Assembly (NCBI GenBank): GCA_038326995.1
Contig: JBBQKP010000205.1
Location: 1-6,065, forward strand
Direction: 5' to 3'
From: JBBQKP01 sp038326995
GTDB lineage: Bacteria > Planctomycetota > Phycisphaerae > Tepidisphaerales > Tepidisphaeraceae
Length of the DNA stretch: 6,065 nt
Part shown: piece by piece, positions 1-5,961 of the stretch
Position numbering within the stretch: the stretch's first letter is position 1
How the letters are laid out: each line of letters opens with the position of its first letter
Notes under the pieces: generated by a model
Seen by the model: only the letters and a program-made list of their open reading frames with translations
What the model was told of the DNA's origin: nothing
Database searches by the model: none
Program-made: the position numbers and the translations under genes

Positions 1-5
1 TCCCC

Positions 6-24
6 GGCGGCAGAGACTGCCGCC
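6..24. repeat. Perfect 8-bp hairpin near window start
   Basis: GGCGGCAG (6-13) and CTGCCGCC (17-24) are perfect reverse complements separated by the three bases AGA. The structure lies about 160 bp before the preferred start of the DUF502 gene. No T-run follows on the plus strand, where the sequence continues CTCCAAGTG, so it is not a classical intrinsic terminator. It could close a transcript of a gene left of the window, or be a dispersed GC-rich repeat. The pairing is seen directly; the role is unknown. Confidence 0.55.
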
Positions 25-182
25 CTCCAAGTGTTCGACGCGAGCGTTGACTGCGATCTACACGATCTGCCGAAACGAAGATGTGCTGATGGATGGTCCA
101 GAAATATGAAAATGCGTGTGTCGGCCGAGCCCAGATTATCAAACGCCTATCGCCGCATGCCTGCTGCGCGTACATTCGCGTC

Positions 183-839
183 GTGCCTCTTCTCAAGGAC
201 AGCTTTTTCGCGCGGGTTCGACAAAACATCGTCACGGGAATGTTCGTCGCGGTGCCCGTCGTCGTCACCATCTACATCCTGCAGATGGTGCTGGGCTGGC
301 TGACGGTTCTGGGCTCGCCCGCGGTCGATCAACTTTTCAGCAAGGAAGACCGATCGCTCCTGTCTATTCCCGCCGTCCGCGGATTCTTTGCCGTCTTCAT
401 CGTGCTGTCGGTGCTATATGTGCTGGGATGGCTCACACGCAACTACGTCGGGCAGAAATTCATCGGCGCCTTTGATTCCGTCGTCGCGAGAATTCCGATG
501 GTCAAAACCGTTTACGGCGCGACCAAGCAATTCGTCGGCACCTTCCAGGCCAAGCCCGAAGGAGCGCAGCGCGTCGTCCTCGTCGAGTTCGGCGTCGCCA
601 AAGTCGTCGGCCTGCTCATGCACGAAATGATCGACCCCACGACCAACGAACCCGCCGGCGTCGTGCTCATCCCCGCGGCCGTCAACCCCACCAGCGGCCT
701 GCTGCAAATCGTGCCCATGAGCAAAATCATTCTGACCGATCTGCGACTCGACGAGACCATGACCTTCCTCGTGTCAGGCGGAAGCGTGCCGCCCAAGTGG
801 CTCGAACAGCCATCGCAGTCGACGGTTTCGTCCACATAA
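183..839 (+). CDS. DUF502 family integral membrane protein
   Basis: This is a 218-residue protein of the DUF502 family, small inner-membrane proteins of unknown biochemical function. Two hydrophobic segments are visible at about residues 16-44 (IVTGMFVAVPVVVTIYIL and onward) and 66-87 (GFFAVFIVLSVLYVLGWL). The family hallmarks follow: IPMVKTVYGATKQF after the second segment, then a soluble region with VLIPAAVNPTSGLLQIVP and a terminal MTFLVSGGSVPPKW. The preferred start is the GTG at 183, which puts about 15 mostly polar and basic residues before the first membrane segment, as is usual in the family. An in-frame ATG at 93 would add 30 residues that do not resemble the family. Neither start has a convincing ribosome binding site. 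The gene converges on the phosphatase gene, with 16 bp between the two stops and no clear terminator. Confidence 0.9.
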   Translation: MPLLKDSFFARVRQNIVTGMFVAVPVVVTIYILQMVLGWLTVLGSPAVDQLFSKEDRSLLSIPAVRGFFAVFIVLSVLYVLGWLTRNYVGQKFIGAFDSVVARIPMVKTVYGATKQFVGTFQAKPEGAQRVVLVEFGVAKVVGLLMHEMIDPTTNEPAGVVLIPAAVNPTSGLLQIVPMSKIILTDLRLDETMTFLVSGGSVPPKWLEQPSQSTVSST

Positions 840-855
840 GCTTATATACCAACGA

Positions 856-1878
856 TCACTTCTCGCTCGACGTTGAGACGGGCTGAGTGGTCGGCTGCGT
901 AGTCGCCCGCGTGGTCGGCTGCGTTGTCACTGTTTTGGTGTCCCTCACTTCAACCTGCAGCTCCGTGTTTTCAAACGCCTGTACGATCGCCTTACCGTCG
1001 ATCGGCCTGTCGATGGGAATTCCCAGAACCAAACATGCCGTCGCGAAAGTGTCGAATGTATTGATGTCAACGGCCTTGCCAAGACGCGTCAAATCGTAAT
1101 CCGCACGCACGCCCGGCCCCGCGATGATCCACGGAATCGTGCGGCTTCGCGCATCCTCAGGCCCGTGCGTCCGACCCGCCCCGCCGTGGTCGGCAGTGAT
1201 GAAAATCGTCGTCTTTTCCAGTTCGCCAAGTTTCGCAAGCGACTCAAGCAAACGCCCTACCGACGCATCCGCAACTTCCACCGCGACGCGCTGCTCGGGC
1301 GAGCCCCAACCCTTGGCGTGGCCTGTTCCGTCAACGCCCGGGAAGTGCACGAACATGACCGCCGGATGATCGCGCTCCATGATCTCGACAGCCTGGTCGG
1401 TCACCTCCGTTTCAGTGCACGCGCTGGCCTTGGTGATCCAGAGATAATCAATCGAGCCGGGCCGCGAAAGCGCGGTGAACTTACTTTTCCCGCTGACCAT
1501 TCCCGTCGAGTAGCCCTTTCGCTTCGCCAACTCAAAGAGAGTGGGCACGGCCGGGTAGACCATCTCGCTCAGCGGCAAGTCGCCGTTCCACATGATCGTG
1601 TGAACTTCCGGCACGACGCCCGTGAGCATTGAAACATGGCTCGGCAGCGTCACCGAGGCGGCCGTCGTTCGCGCCCACATGCTGAAGCTGCCGCGCTTCA
1701 TCAGCCCGCGCAGATTGGGCGTGTCGCACAGCAGCATCACGTCGGGCCTCAGGCCGTCGATCGAGACGATCAACACGCGCGGCGAATCGCCCGCCTGCGC
1801 TTGAACAGCGGTCGACCCGACAACCAGCCCCGCGATTAATGTCCACAAACCCAATGCCGCCGTTCTCATTTTTGACAT
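856..1878 (-). CDS. Exported alkaline-phosphatase-superfamily enzyme (type I phosphodiesterase/nucleotide pyrophosphatase type)
   Basis: A 340-residue protein that probably hydrolyses phosphate mono- or diesters outside the cytoplasm; the substrate cannot be read from the sequence. Residues 1-27 form a signal peptide: MSKMR, a hydrophobic core, then VQA-QAG at the likely cleavage site. The expected two-metal and nucleophile residues are present: D41 in VSIDGLRPD, T77 in SVTLPSH, D183 and H187 in VDGTGH, D230 and H231 in TADHGG, and H238 in RTHGP. IPWIIAGPGV follows, as in NPP-like enzymes. The last 25 residues are low-complexity Thr/Gln/Pro. The start at 1878 was chosen to give a compact signal peptide; in-frame ATGs also exist at 1914, 1893 and 1869. 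It lies downstream of comF on the same strand, but the 419-bp gap with repeats argues for its own promoter. Confidence 0.9.
   Translation of the reverse strand: MSKMRTAALGLWTLIAGLVVGSTAVQAQAGDSPRVLIVSIDGLRPDVMLLCDTPNLRGLMKRGSFSMWARTTAASVTLPSHVSMLTGVVPEVHTIMWNGDLPLSEMVYPAVPTLFELAKRKGYSTGMVSGKSKFTALSRPGSIDYLWITKASACTETEVTDQAVEIMERDHPAVMFVHFPGVDGTGHAKGWGSPEQRVAVEVADASVGRLLESLAKLGELEKTTIFITADHGGAGRTHGPEDARSRTIPWIIAGPGVRADYDLTRLGKAVDINTFDTFATACLVLGIPIDRPIDGKAIVQAFENTELQVEVRDTKTVTTQPTTRATTQPTTQPVSTSSEK
887..924. repeat. Direct repeat encoding the TTQP tail of the phosphatase
   Basis: GTGGTCGGCTGCGT occurs at 887-900 and again at 911-924, a period of 24 bp or eight codons. Read on the minus strand it encodes the tail TTQPTTRATTQPTTQP. 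The repeat keeps frame, so it probably grew by in-frame duplication. Such Thr-Gln-Pro tails are common on exported proteins of Phycisphaerae-like planctomycetes; this is recalled family knowledge, not tested here. The likely role is a flexible linker or tail outside the cell. Confidence 0.75.
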
Positions 1879-1968
1879 GAATTCAATTCTCATTTCGCTT
1901 CGTAAAGATCGCATGAGTGTAGCCGTTCAGCACGCTACGCGCCATAGCGCGGTCACGCGAATCGAAGC

Positions 1969-2002
1969 TTTCAGGGTGCCACAACCGTGTACTCACCGTT
2001 GT
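1969..2002 (+). repeat. Hairpin repeat copy A (REP-like)
   Basis: The head TTTCAGGGTGCCAC (1969-1982) runs into a stem-loop: ACAACCGTG (1981-1989), loop TACT, CACCGTTGT (1994-2002). Eight of nine positions pair and one is a C-C mismatch. The downstream flank has TCAAGACAG, close to the TCAAGACACAG that follows copy B. It lies exactly 80 bp before copy B. Confidence 0.75.
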
Positions 2003-2048
2003 ACGTCTTATACCCTCAAGACAGTTTCCGGTGCGACGATTCGGTCGG

Positions 2049-2083
2049 TTTCAGGGTGCCACTTCTATGTATTCATAGGTGTG
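2049..2083 (+). repeat. Hairpin repeat copy B (REP-like)
   Basis: The head TTTCAGGGTGCCAC (2049-2062) is identical to that of copy A. The stem-loop is CACTTCTATG (2060-2069), loop TATT, CATAGGTGTG (2074-2083). The inner five pairs are perfect, followed by one T-G wobble, one T-T mismatch and three more pairs. The stem bases differ from copy A while pairing is kept. TCAAGACACAG follows at 2096-2106. Confidence 0.75.
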
Positions 2084-2116
2084 CGGGAGGTGCTATCAAG
2101 ACACAGGTATGAGTGC

Positions 2117-2152
2117 TTTCCGGGTGCCACGTTTTGTGTACTCGCAAAGCGT
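2117..2152 (+). repeat. Hairpin repeat copy C (REP-like), left arm of an inverted pair
   Basis: The head is TTTCCGGGTGCCAC (2117-2130). The stem-loop is ACGTTTTGTG (2129-2138), loop TACT, CGCAAAGCGT (2143-2152). All ten positions pair if two T-G wobbles are allowed. It faces copy D, 34 bp away, forming an inverted pair. Confidence 0.8.
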
Positions 2153-2186
2153 ATGGCTGGGCGTGCGGTTGGGCCGACGTCCCGAG

Positions 2187-2220
2187 CACGCTCTGGAGTA
2201 CCAGAACGTGGCACCCGGCT
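2187..2220 (-). repeat. Hairpin repeat copy D (REP-like), right arm of an inverted pair
   Basis: Read on the minus strand, the head GCCGGGTGCCAC leads into CACGTTCTGG (2210-2201), loop TACT, CCAGAGCGTG (2196-2187). All ten stem positions pair, one as a T-G wobble. Its head and first stem half match copy C closely (CCGGGTGCCACGTT in both), so C and D can also pair with each other across 2120-2218. Confidence 0.8.
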
Positions 2221-2225
2221 CGAAT

Positions 2226-2259
2226 CACAGGGCGGCGTACCGGCCTGTGGAACCCCGAG
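2226..2259 (-). repeat. Hairpin repeat copy E (REP-like, diverged head)
   Basis: Read on the minus strand, the head CTCGGGGTTCCAC differs from GGGTGCCAC by one base in its core. The stem-loop is CACAGGCCGG (2249-2240), loop TACG, CCGCCCTGTG (2235-2226). Nine of ten positions pair. Both the stem sequence and the last loop base differ from the other copies, so membership rests on the shared layout as well as the head. Confidence 0.6.
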
Positions 2260-2297
2260 GCACTTTCATTCCGCTCGGCCTAAGTGTTACATGTACG

Positions 2298-3104
2298 CTA
2301 AACCCGCGGCCCGGGCGGACGATCCGCAACACACACCACCACCGCGCTGATCGACGCGGGCCTGGCACGCTGCAGCACTCTCGCTACCGCGCGAAGCGTC
2401 GCCCCGGTCGTCAGAATGTCGTCGGCGATCACCACATGTCTGCTCTCTATCGTCTTCGCGTCAATAAGCTCGAACGCATCTTTCACATTCGCAACCCGCG
2501 CCGTTCGCGACGCCAGCACCGCCTGCGGCCGAGTCCGGCGACGCCTTCTGACAATCCTGTTCTCGATCCGCGCGTCCGAGAATTTCTCGAGCGCTCTTGC
2601 GATCAATTCCGCCTGATTGAAACCGCGCCACATCAATCGCCATCGATGAAGTGGCACCGGTACGATGACTTCCGCACCCGCCATCACGCGAGCAACGGAT
2701 TCGCACCGTGCCAGTTCCATTCCGAGCCACTCGCCGCACCACCACTTCTTGCCATACTTCGTTGCCAGAACAAAGTTGCGCGCGGGTTCATCATATCCGC
2801 CGAGCGTCGCGATCTTGACGAACGGCCTGAGTCCTTTTCCGCCGCAACTCGCGCACGCCGCTCCTTCGGGAAGTTTCGACGCACACCGCTCGCACCGGGG
2901 CACACTTTCCAGCTCGCTCAGTTTCAATAAGCACGCATCACAACAGCTTCCCACATTCGCAACCGGCTCGTCGCACGCCAGGCAAACGCCCGGCATCACG
3001 ACCTGAGTCAGAGCATCGCGCACGCCCCAAATCGAAGCACGCGCGCCAGACCATGCCGCCTTTCGTGCCGCAGTCAGAAGTTGATCGATATCCGCACCAT
3101 TCAT
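2298..3104 (-). CDS. comF: ComF family protein (phosphoribosyltransferase-like)
   Basis: A 268-residue ComF-family protein. Relatives take part in natural transformation in several bacteria, act in the cytoplasm and carry a type I phosphoribosyltransferase fold; the exact reaction is unsettled. The N-terminal part has a zinc-finger-like set of cysteines: C41 and C44 (CLAC), C54/C55 and C58, then C71, C74, C84 and C87. Next come KYGKKWWCGEWLG (116-128), VPVPLHRWR (148-156) and RGFNQAELIA (160-169), all family signatures. R-T-R-P-Q-A-V-L-ASR (190-200) precedes the PRPP-binding loop VVIADDILTTGAT (224-236). Length is close to the usual 220-270. ATG 3104 is preferred; an in-frame GTG at 3110 and an ATG at 3170 are alternatives, the latter running into the divergent gene. 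Whether this organism is naturally competent cannot be told from this gene alone. Confidence 0.93.
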   Translation of the reverse strand: MNGADIDQLLTAARKAAWSGARASIWGVRDALTQVVMPGVCLACDEPVANVGSCCDACLLKLSELESVPRCERCASKLPEGAACASCGGKGLRPFVKIATLGGYDEPARNFVLATKYGKKWWCGEWLGMELARCESVARVMAGAEVIVPVPLHRWRLMWRGFNQAELIARALEKFSDARIENRIVRRRRRTRPQAVLASRTARVANVKDAFELIDAKTIESRHVVIADDILTTGATLRAVARVLQRARPASISAVVVCVADRPPGPRV

Positions 3105-3150
3105 CCTCACAAGATGATACTCGACATTGGCTCGGCTATTGTGTCTTCTG
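3105..3150. promoter_or_regulatory. Short divergent intergenic region between comF and the DUF255 gene
   Basis: Only 46 bp separate the chosen starts of the two divergent genes, so their promoters must overlap or extend into each other's coding sequence. I see no convincing paired -35/-10 boxes and no purine-rich ribosome binding site before the ATG at 3151. GTGAGG directly abuts the comF ATG, too close for ordinary Shine-Dalgarno spacing. The assignment as regulatory is inferred from the divergent layout. Confidence 0.4.
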
Positions 3151-5301
3151 ATGTCCAATCGACTCGCCAACGAATCCAGTCCCTACCTTCGCCAGCACAT
3201 GCACAATCCGGTGGATTGGTGGGCATGGGGCCCCGAAGCTTTTGCCGAGGCTCATCGCACGAACAGGCCGATCTTTTTGTCAGTCGGCTACTCGACTTGT
3301 TATTGGTGTCACGTGATGGAGCGTGAGTGCTTTGAGAATGCGCAGATCGCCGAGCTGATGAATCGCGTGTGCATCAACATCAAGGTGGATCGGGAGGAAC
3401 GGCCCGACGTCGATCAGCTTTACATGACCGCGCTTCAGCTTCTGACCAACTCGGGCGGCTGGCCGATGAGTGTATTTCTCTCACCCGACCTTAAGCCGTT
3501 TTACGCCGGCACGTACTTTCCGGCGTCGGACATTCAATCGCGCCCGGGCTTCCCGCGTGTGCTGCTTGCGATACAGGATGCGTGGGGCACGAGGAAAGAC
3601 CAGTTGGATAGTACCGCGGACGACGTCATCGACGCGCTGAAGAAAATCAACGCTGCCCCGACGGCCGGTCCGCTTCCCGATATCGAACAAATCGGCGATC
3701 TCGCCCTGGCCGCGGCCGCGGATTTTGACACGACCTTCGGCGGCTTCGGCTCTGCCCCGAAATTCCCGCGTGAAACTTTGCTGTCCGCACTGCTTGCTGT
3801 TTGCGACTCACACGAACATCAACTCATCGACGCGCGAAAAGTCCTCGCGCCCCGGCTGACGCAAACGCTCTTCGCCATGGCGGCGGGCGGAATTCGCGAC
3901 CACCTTGGCGGCGGATTTCACCGTTACAGCACCGACGCACGCTGGCTCGTGCCGCACTTCGAAATCATGCTCTACGACCAGGCGATGCTCGCCGACGTTT
4001 ACGTCCGCGCGGCGGCCATCCTCGATGAACCTTACTTCGCCGATGTCGCACGCGGCATCCTTGATTTTGTTTTGCGCGAACTCACCGCACCCAGCGGCGC
4101 GTTCTACACCGGCCTCGACGCTGAGGTCAACGCACGTGAAGGGCAAAACTACCTCTGGACTCCCGCGCAAATCGTCGAGGTCGTCGGAACTCAGGTCGCA
4201 CAGATGTTTTGCGACGCCTACGGATTATCTGACGGCCCGAACTTCGCCGACCCGCATCACTCCGACGGCGTCCCCGACTCGAACGTGCTCTTTCGCAACG
4301 GCCCGGTTTCGATCGAGCGCGACGAAACCCTCACCGCTGCCCGCGTCGCGCTTCGCATCGCAAGATCACTGCGAGATCAGCCGAGTCTCGACAACAAGAT
4401 CATCACGGAATGGAACGCGATGATGATCCATGCGCTGGTCGTCGCGGCCCGCTCTTTGCCCGACGCCCAGCACTATTTTATTGCCGCGAAGAAGGCCATG
4501 CAGTATCTGCTGCAAACGCATTTTTCAGACGGCCAATTGCTTCGATCCAGCGTCGACCTCGCTGCTCGTCACCCCGCAACATTGGACGACCACGCCGCCG
4601 TCCTTCGCGCATTGGATTCGCTGCTAAGCCACACTGATGACGATGCGATGAGAGAAGCACGCGACCGCGTTCATGCGAGTATTCTCCAAGACTTCGGCGA
4701 CGGTTCGGGTTCGCTTTTCCTCACTTCTGCCGCGCAGAGCGACCTGCTCGTGCGGCAGCGCATCGCACGCGATTCGCCGCTGCCTTCGGGCAATGCGACG
4801 TTCGCGCTGACCAACCTGGACAGCAAGGCCGGCATCAACGCCGAGTCAATCGTGCGCGCGTTTTCAGCTCAGCTGCAGCGCGGGCCCGACAGTCTTTGCA
4901 CGCTTTTCGAGGCGGCCGTTCATCTCGCATCGCGCGAGACGAATAAGGCGGTTATGCAACAGGACCCGCACGTTCGCATCACCGCTCGCCGCGACGGCGA
5001 TAGTGTGGTCGCGGTGAATTTCTCACTCACACGCCAGTCGCATCTCCATCCGCGGCCGACTGCAAGCGGTGCTCGGCCTCTTATCGTCGCCTTCGCTTCG
5101 CCCGGCGTGGAACTTTTGCAAGCCGTTTTGCCCGTGCCGTCCACAATCAATAGCGAGCAAGCGTTTTTTGGCGACTTCACGATTCGACTCATCTCCGCGA
5201 AAGCGCTTCCAGAATCGCCGATCAAGATCACCGCGGCATATCAGGCGTGCGACGACACCACGTGCTTCGAACCGCAAAGCGTCGTGCTCACGATCGATTG
5301 A
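3151..5301 (+). CDS. DUF255/YyaL-type thioredoxin-domain protein with DsbD-like C-terminal domain
   Basis: A 716-residue relative of Bacillus YyaL and mammalian SPATA20. Residues 1-165 are the DUF255 thioredoxin-like domain: it opens with NRLANESSPYLRQHMHNPVDW and carries the redox-type motif C50-Y-W-C53 followed by HVMERECF. Residues about 170-600 match the alpha/alpha-barrel part of the family (GGFGSAPKFP 197-206, GGGFHRYSTDARW 253-265, ITEWNAMMI 418-426). Residues about 605-716 do not look like the usual YyaL tail. They resemble the DsbD N-terminal domain, ending in AAYQACDDTTCFEPQ with C700 and C705. No signal peptide or membrane segment is seen, so the protein appears cytoplasmic. ATG 3151 is preferred because the family motif starts right after it; a TTG at 3127 would add eight residues. 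The stop overlaps the next start. Position 272 is Ile where the family commonly has Lys (HFEKMLYD). The biochemical role of the family is not established. Confidence 0.93.
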   Translation: MSNRLANESSPYLRQHMHNPVDWWAWGPEAFAEAHRTNRPIFLSVGYSTCYWCHVMERECFENAQIAELMNRVCINIKVDREERPDVDQLYMTALQLLTNSGGWPMSVFLSPDLKPFYAGTYFPASDIQSRPGFPRVLLAIQDAWGTRKDQLDSTADDVIDALKKINAAPTAGPLPDIEQIGDLALAAAADFDTTFGGFGSAPKFPRETLLSALLAVCDSHEHQLIDARKVLAPRLTQTLFAMAAGGIRDHLGGGFHRYSTDARWLVPHFEIMLYDQAMLADVYVRAAAILDEPYFADVARGILDFVLRELTAPSGAFYTGLDAEVNAREGQNYLWTPAQIVEVVGTQVAQMFCDAYGLSDGPNFADPHHSDGVPDSNVLFRNGPVSIERDETLTAARVALRIARSLRDQPSLDNKIITEWNAMMIHALVVAARSLPDAQHYFIAAKKAMQYLLQTHFSDGQLLRSSVDLAARHPATLDDHAAVLRALDSLLSHTDDDAMREARDRVHASILQDFGDGSGSLFLTSAAQSDLLVRQRIARDSPLPSGNATFALTNLDSKAGINAESIVRAFSAQLQRGPDSLCTLFEAAVHLASRETNKAVMQQDPHVRITARRDGDSVVAVNFSLTRQSHLHPRPTASGARPLIVAFASPGVELLQAVLPVPSTINSEQAFFGDFTIRLISAKALPESPIKITAAYQACDDTTCFEPQSVVLTID

Positions 5302-5918
5302 TGCAGATGATGAAGTCGCACGCGCTCAACCACCTCAAACCCTACGCCGCCGCCGTCAAGGAGCACGGCGACGGCTTTGCATCGCTGCTGTGGGCGAGCC
5401 GTCGAACGCAGGGTCTAAGGTTCGATGCGATCGCGTCGATGTTCGATATGGACGATCAGGTCGTGCTCGATGCCGGCTGCGGACTGGGCGATTTTTTGCC
5501 GCATCTGCTGAATGCTGGCGTGAACCCGAAGCGCTACATCGGGCTGGAAGCGATTCCACAACTCGCACATCGCGCCCGCGACGTCGTCCGTGATTTTTCA
5601 GGTGAATCAGACAAGATCATCGAAGGCGATTTCGTCACGCAAGAGTCGCTGCTGGCGTGCGAGGCCGACGTGATTGTTTTCAGCGGCTCGCTGAACACGA
5701 TCGTACCGCTGCTGGTTTATCGCACGCTCGAAGTCGCACTGTCATCGACAAACGCGGTCGTTTTCAACTTCCTCGCCTCGCCCGACCTGGCCGCGGCGGA
5801 TCATCTTTACTCGTACGACGCGCGTGAGTTGCTCGTCTGGGCAAAAGCACACTCCAGGCACGCCGTGCTTCGAAACGACTACCTGCCGGGCGATGCAACC
5901 ATCGCCATGTTCACATGA
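5301..5918 (+). CDS. Class I SAM-dependent methyltransferase, substrate unknown
   Basis: A 205-residue cytoplasmic protein with a Rossmann-type methyltransferase core. Motif I is VVLDAGCGLGD (54-64). The acidic residue ending strand 2 is probably E83 (YIGLEAIP), and D110 in IIEGDFV fits the adenine-side acidic position. Strand 4 is ADVIVFSGSLNT (122-133). The N-terminal EHGD...LLW...LRFDAI and the C-terminal DYLPGDATIAMF fit a recognisable small methyltransferase group whose substrate I cannot name. The ATG at 5301 shares its A with the TGA of the upstream gene (TGATG), which points to translational coupling. ATGs at 5307 and 5310 are alternatives. No ribosome binding site is evident within the upstream coding end. 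Confidence 0.88.
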   Translation: MQMMKSHALNHLKPYAAAVKEHGDGFASLLWASRRTQGLRFDAIASMFDMDDQVVLDAGCGLGDFLPHLLNAGVNPKRYIGLEAIPQLAHRARDVVRDFSGESDKIIEGDFVTQESLLACEADVIVFSGSLNTIVPLLVYRTLEVALSSTNAVVFNFLASPDLAAADHLYSYDARELLVWAKAHSRHAVLRNDYLPGDATIAMFT

Positions 5919-5927
5919 GAAGTTGAG

Positions 5928-5961
5928 TAAATGAATACACGGAATAAATGAATACAGGGAC
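5928..5961 (+). repeat. Tandem 17-bp repeat duplicating a start-codon region
   Basis: TAAATGAATACACGGAA (5928-5944) is followed immediately by TAAATGAATACAGGGAC (5945-5961), with 15 of 17 positions identical. Each unit contains TAAATGAATACA, so two ATGs lie 17 bp apart and therefore in different frames. The second ATG begins the downstream phosphatase; the first opens a six-codon frame. Confidence 0.9.
5931..5951 (+). CDS. Possible six-codon leader ORF (MNTRNK)
   Basis: ATG 5931 opens a frame that reads MNTRNK and stops at TGA 5949-5951. That stop overlaps the phosphatase start ATG (5948-5950) as ATGA, an arrangement used in translational coupling. It comes from the first copy of the 17-bp tandem repeat. 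It may be translated as a coupling leader, or be only a by-product of the duplication. Nothing else supports expression. Confidence 0.25.
   Translation: MNTRNK

Larger units (their letters stand above)
1879..2297. other. Gene-free stretch with a hairpin-repeat cluster
   Basis: These 419 bp lie between the phosphatase start and the comF stop. No reading frame here shows a recognisable domain, and the frames that cross it run antisense into comF. The interval holds five related hairpins, listed separately. It also contains a small GCGC-CATA-GCGC stem-loop at 1939-1950 that lacks the shared head sequence. The phosphatase promoter should lie near its left end (about 1880-1965), but I see no clear -35/-10 pair. 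Confidence 0.7.

Noticed and set aside
47..76. TTGACT at 47-52 as a -35 box for the DUF502 gene
   Set aside because: No acceptable -10 hexamer lies 16-18 bp downstream; the bases there are CCGAAAC-like.
837..855. Shared bidirectional terminator between the converging genes
   Set aside because: Only a short TAAGCTTA palindrome is present, with no GC-rich stem and no T-run.
1165..1632. A 155-codon open frame on the plus strand inside the phosphatase gene
   Set aside because: It is antisense to a gene with complete catalytic motifs. Long antisense frames are expected in GC-rich coding sequence.
1969..2259. CRISPR array
   Set aside because: Copies lie on both strands, spacing is irregular (80 and 68 bp for the plus-strand copies), and only the 9-14 base head is constant. 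No cas genes are present.
1877..2350. A 157-codon open frame on the plus strand across the repeat cluster
   Set aside because: It is composed mostly of translated hairpin repeats, shows no domain, and overlaps the phosphatase start region and the comF 3' end.
2649..2660. GTGGCACCGG inside comF as another hairpin-repeat head
   Set aside because: It encodes part of the conserved VPVPLHRWR motif and is not followed by a TAYT-loop hairpin, so the match is best explained by coding constraint.
2079..2930. A 283-codon open frame on the plus strand, about as long as comF
   Set aside because: It runs antisense through most of comF, which has clear family motifs (zinc cysteines and PRPP loop). The translation is Arg/Pro/Ser-rich with no recognisable domain, and its start lies in the hairpin cluster.
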